64,000 nt of DNA from Chengkuizengella axinellae (GTDB lineage: Bacteria > Bacillota > Bacilli > Paenibacillales > KCTC-33759), in assembly GCF_030730905.1 (NCBI RefSeq), contig NZ_JAVAMP010000003.1, positions 230,059 through 294,058 on the forward strand. The letters run 5' to 3'. The translations under genes and the position numbers were made by a program. The notes below the pieces were generated by a model. It saw only the letters and a program-made list of their open reading frames with translations, did no database searches and had not been told where the DNA came from. Positions 61,914-64,000 of this stretch are shown piece after piece (position 1 is the first letter of the stretch; each line of letters begins with the position of its first letter).

Positions 61914-62026
61914 AAAATCGGTTCCCTACAGCTTTTTGAACCGATTATTTACTTAACTTCTTATGCAAGGCCCACGTTAGTTGAACATATAAGAGGGCTG
62001 ACCTTGTTATAAGGAATGCCCTCTTA
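61914..62026 (-). terminator. Two tandem terminator hairpins after SDR gene
   Basis: Hairpin 1 pairs AAGAGGGC with GCCCTCTT (61991-62025); hairpin 2 pairs AAATCGGTT with AACCGATT (61915-61946). Both lie downstream of the minus-strand SDR gene. Confidence 0.65.
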
Positions 62027-62048
62027 CATAATATTAATCGTTAAGTTT

Positions 62049-62894
62049 TTATTTTTCCGGATTGGAGATAGCCTTTTCAGCGGCACGACTTACTTCTTCC
62101 CAAGCTCGCCAAGTACTAATTTTGCTTTTCTCATGTTCGATAGCTGCATCAAAAACTTGACTCCCTAATATTAATCTTAAAGGCGGGTTCTTTTCATTAG
62201 TCAGTTTAATTAATGCCTTCGCTGCTTCCTTAGGGTGACTGTCTTTACTTTCATATTCTTGGCCTGCTAAATATTCTCTAACAGGATTATATTCTTCATT
62301 AACAGTAGTGAACTGCATATTTGTATATAAATTTGTCCAATAACCACCCGGCTCGACAATTGTAACATTAATTCCAAAATGTGAAGATTCTTGTGCTAAG
62401 GCTTCACTAAATCCTTCTAATGCGAATTTACTTGCACTATAAATACCAGTCATAGGACCAGCTAGTATTCCACCTATATTGGAAATTTGTATAATATGAC
62501 CAGACTTTTGTTTTCTTAGATAAGGCAACACAGCTTGACTGACCCAAACGGCACCATAGAAATTAGTTTCTATTTGTTGTCTTATTTCATCCTCAGTGAA
62601 CTCTTCAATCATCCCCATTATCATGTTGCCTGCATTGTTTACAACAATATCAATTTTACCAAAATAATTAACTGCTTTTTCAATAACTTCAAAAACAGAA
62701 TTATGTTTCGTTATGTCAAGTGTAATTGGTTTAAAGGTATTACTGTAACTTTTTTTAAGTTCAATTAATTCATCTGTATTTCGAGCAACTCCAACCACTT
62801 TATCACCTAATTGTAGGGCTGTTTTTGTGAATTCCAATCCTAGTCCACTAATTGCACCAGTGATAAACCAAACTTTAGATGTATTATGCGTCAT
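62049..62894 (-). CDS. SDR family oxidoreductase
   Basis: 281-aa classical SDR. TGAISGLGLEF (cofactor loop), VNNAGN, ISNIGG (catalytic Ser region) and YSASKFALEGFSEAL (Tyr-x3-Lys) are present; after Lys the VEPGGYWTNL segment is typical of the YusZ/retinol-dehydrogenase-like subgroup with longer C-terminus. NAD(P) use and substrate unknown. AGGAGTGAT stands before the ATG. No operon partner. Confidence 0.9.
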   Translation of the reverse strand: MTHNTSKVWFITGAISGLGLEFTKTALQLGDKVVGVARNTDELIELKKSYSNTFKPITLDITKHNSVFEVIEKAVNYFGKIDIVVNNAGNMIMGMIEEFTEDEIRQQIETNFYGAVWVSQAVLPYLRKQKSGHIIQISNIGGILAGPMTGIYSASKFALEGFSEALAQESSHFGINVTIVEPGGYWTNLYTNMQFTTVNEEYNPVREYLAGQEYESKDSHPKEAAKALIKLTNEKNPPLRLILGSQVFDAAIEHEKSKISTWRAWEEVSRAAEKAISNPEK

Positions 62895-63306
62895 TTCACA
62901 ATCACTCCTCTTATTTTCTTTTCTTCTAATTAAAAGAAATAGAACAGTGTCTCTAAGAAGTTAATATTAGAGGTGACGAAATCCATCGCATATATAAAAA
63001 GAGTATGGAAGTTAAACCACCATACCCTTCAATAACCGATTAAGAGATATATAAATGGACATACTTTTTCCGCTTAACTCTGAAATAACCAGAGCCACTG
63101 AACTATTAATTTATCTGTTCAATCTGCGGAAATTAACTAACATTTATAAATCCCTCCTTAATTTGATAAAAAAATTATAACTAATGAAACTTTATAAGTC
63201 AAATATTGAATTATTGCGGGTGGTGTCAAGTTCGCTGTCATTACCCCTATAAACTTAATAAGTATTATTTCAAATCTTCAGATTTTAAACAATGTATTCT
63301 TACACA
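62895..63306. other. Intergenic region without supported gene
   Basis: AT-rich spacer. A small hairpin GTATGG / CCATAC at about 63009-63028 is the only structure of note. Short frames on the minus strand (for example near 63015-63115) lack starts and known motifs. The downstream end meets direct repeat copy 1. Confidence 0.5.
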
Positions 63307-63357
63307 ATATGGCCCTAAAATCTAAAAGGTGCCCTTCTTTAAGATTGGCGCCAATAG
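63307..63357. repeat. Intergenic direct repeat, copy 1
   Basis: About 51 bp beginning CAATATGGCCCTAAAATC, then AAAAGG, GCCC, and TTAAGATTGGCGCCAATA. The end holds a perfect palindrome ATTGGCGCCAAT. The same sequence recurs at 63950-64000 in the same orientation; the two copies bracket the NUDIX gene. Confidence 0.8.
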
Positions 63358-63358
63358 C

Positions 63359-63820
63359 TTAACAAGGATTACTTGGCAATTTTTTTAAATACGGTTCTAT
63401 ATAATTGCGGTTTACTTCATTTAAACCTTCAGGCAATTCATTAATATTAAAATACTGCAAATCAATAGACTCGGTATAATCAATTTCAATGTTACCTTTA
63501 GTTTCATAAGTTAAATAAACAGCAGTTACTGAATATAATTCATCTCCATTAGGCAACTTTAAAAAATATTCAGGTCCAGAGAAAACATCTAGCAACTCCA
63601 ATTCTCCAATTTCAAGGCCAGTTTCTTCTTTAACTTCTCTCTTTGCAGTATCTTCTAAACTTTCACCAACTTCCATTAGACCGCCAGGCAATCCCCAACC
63701 TCCATCATTTCTATGCTGTAATAACAATTCGTTTTCTTCATTTATAATTATGACAACTGAACCTGGTAGTAATAATGGTCTAGGACCCACTAATTTTCTT
63801 AATTCCATAACGTAACTCAT
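63359..63820 (-). CDS. NUDIX hydrolase
   Basis: 153-aa NUDIX enzyme. The Nudix box G-x5-E-x7-REVKEETGLE is intact in GGLMEVGESLEDTAKREVKE. The preceding VIIINEENELLLQHRNDGGW and following LLDVFSGPEYFLKLPNGDELY are typical of small ADP-ribose/ADP-sugar or (d)NTP hydrolases; the substrate is not predictable. It lies between two direct repeats in the same orientation, resembling a mobile gene cassette. Start ATG preceded by GGGGGAA. Confidence 0.9.
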   Translation of the reverse strand: MSYVMELRKLVGPRPLLLPGSVVIIINEENELLLQHRNDGGWGLPGGLMEVGESLEDTAKREVKEETGLEIGELELLDVFSGPEYFLKLPNGDELYSVTAVYLTYETKGNIEIDYTESIDLQYFNINELPEGLNEVNRNYIEPYLKKLPSNPC

Positions 63821-63949
63821 TTAAATTCCCCCTATGTATATTTTAAAAAGTCTAATGTTAAACATTATTATAAAAATTGCTTTTTCAACTATCTGCCCTT
63901 TATGACATACAATTTCAAGATGAACTATCTAATTTCCTTTCTTATTCAA

Positions 63950-64000
63950 CAATATGGCCCTAAAATCAAAAAGGCACCCATCTTAAAGATTGGCGACATA
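63950..64000. repeat. Intergenic direct repeat, copy 2 (runs to window end)
   Basis: Begins CAATATGGCCCTAAAATC and continues with AAAAAGGCACCC and TTAAAGATTGGCGACATA; it differs from copy 1 at a few sites. It may continue beyond the window. Confidence 0.8.

Noticed and set aside
1..64000. Insertion sequences, transposases, integrases, tRNA and rRNA genes
   Set aside because: None could be supported on either strand by reading the translated frames and intergenic regions.

Overview
The window reads as chromosome from a low-GC, endospore-forming member of the Bacillales. Evidence for this: AT-rich DNA, AGGAGG-type ribosome binding sites, frequent TTG/GTG starts, a Spo0E-family phosphatase, and Bacillus-type housekeeping neighbours (yhaN, ykvI, xpt, yqzE, yqhG-yqhH, lipM, dat, yerD-like, nrdJ). 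The B12-dependent ribonucleotide reductase and S-layer-homology protein would suit a Paenibacillaceae-like lineage, but the genus cannot be fixed from sequence alone. No rRNA, tRNA, CRISPR array or intact insertion sequence was seen.

Layout. (1) 1-12.6 kb is conserved backbone: the 3' part of yhaN, an SDR, ykvI, a papain-like hydrolase, xpt, small conserved genes, spo0E-like, yqzE, a secreted protein with a highly structured 5' leader, yqhG-yqhH and lipM. (2) 13.0-26.1 kb is a 13-gene, one-strand biosynthetic operon built round butirosin BtrI/J/K/H-type functions: two acyl carrier proteins, an ATP-grasp ligase, a PLP decarboxylase and two BtrH-like acyltransferases. It also carries an adenylating ligase, a nucleotidyltransferase, a thymidylate-kinase-like kinase, an exported 5'-nucleotidase and an ABC-2 exporter. 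No aminoglycoside sugar genes are present, so the product looks unlike butirosin. (3) 26.1-29.9 kb holds a degenerate LuxR-type response regulator and a class III lanthipeptide synthetase whose short, cysteine-free precursor gene overlaps its 3' end. (4) 30.0-37.9 kb holds an SgrR-like regulator behind a Fur-like box, divergent from a radical-SAM RiPP operon (CxCxC precursor, vestigial second core, SPASM maturase, PqqD-like RRE protein, 7Fe-type ferredoxin, ABC exporter pair).

(5) 38-46.3 kb is a minus-strand run of secreted or lipid-anchored proteins: two beta-lactamase-fold hydrolases (one with all three catalytic motifs lost), three PD40-propeller paralogs plus a fragment of a fourth, an esterase and a PQQ-type propeller. 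(6) 46.4-56.6 kb holds two HxlR regulators, dat, nrdJ behind tandem NrdR boxes, gene relics, a yerD-like FMN protein and a TetR-YhgE pair with repeated operators. (7) 56.9-64 kb holds a kelch/Ig-like/SLH surface protein with exact 285-bp repeats, small hypotheticals, an SDR, and a NUDIX gene bracketed by about 50-bp direct repeats that suggest a cassette-like intergenic element.

The most unusual content is three different specialised-metabolite loci back to back (13-38 kb). The best candidates for undescribed biology are the BtrIJKH-type operon and the two RiPP precursors: one class III precursor without cysteine, and one CxCxC peptide with a dedicated ferredoxin.
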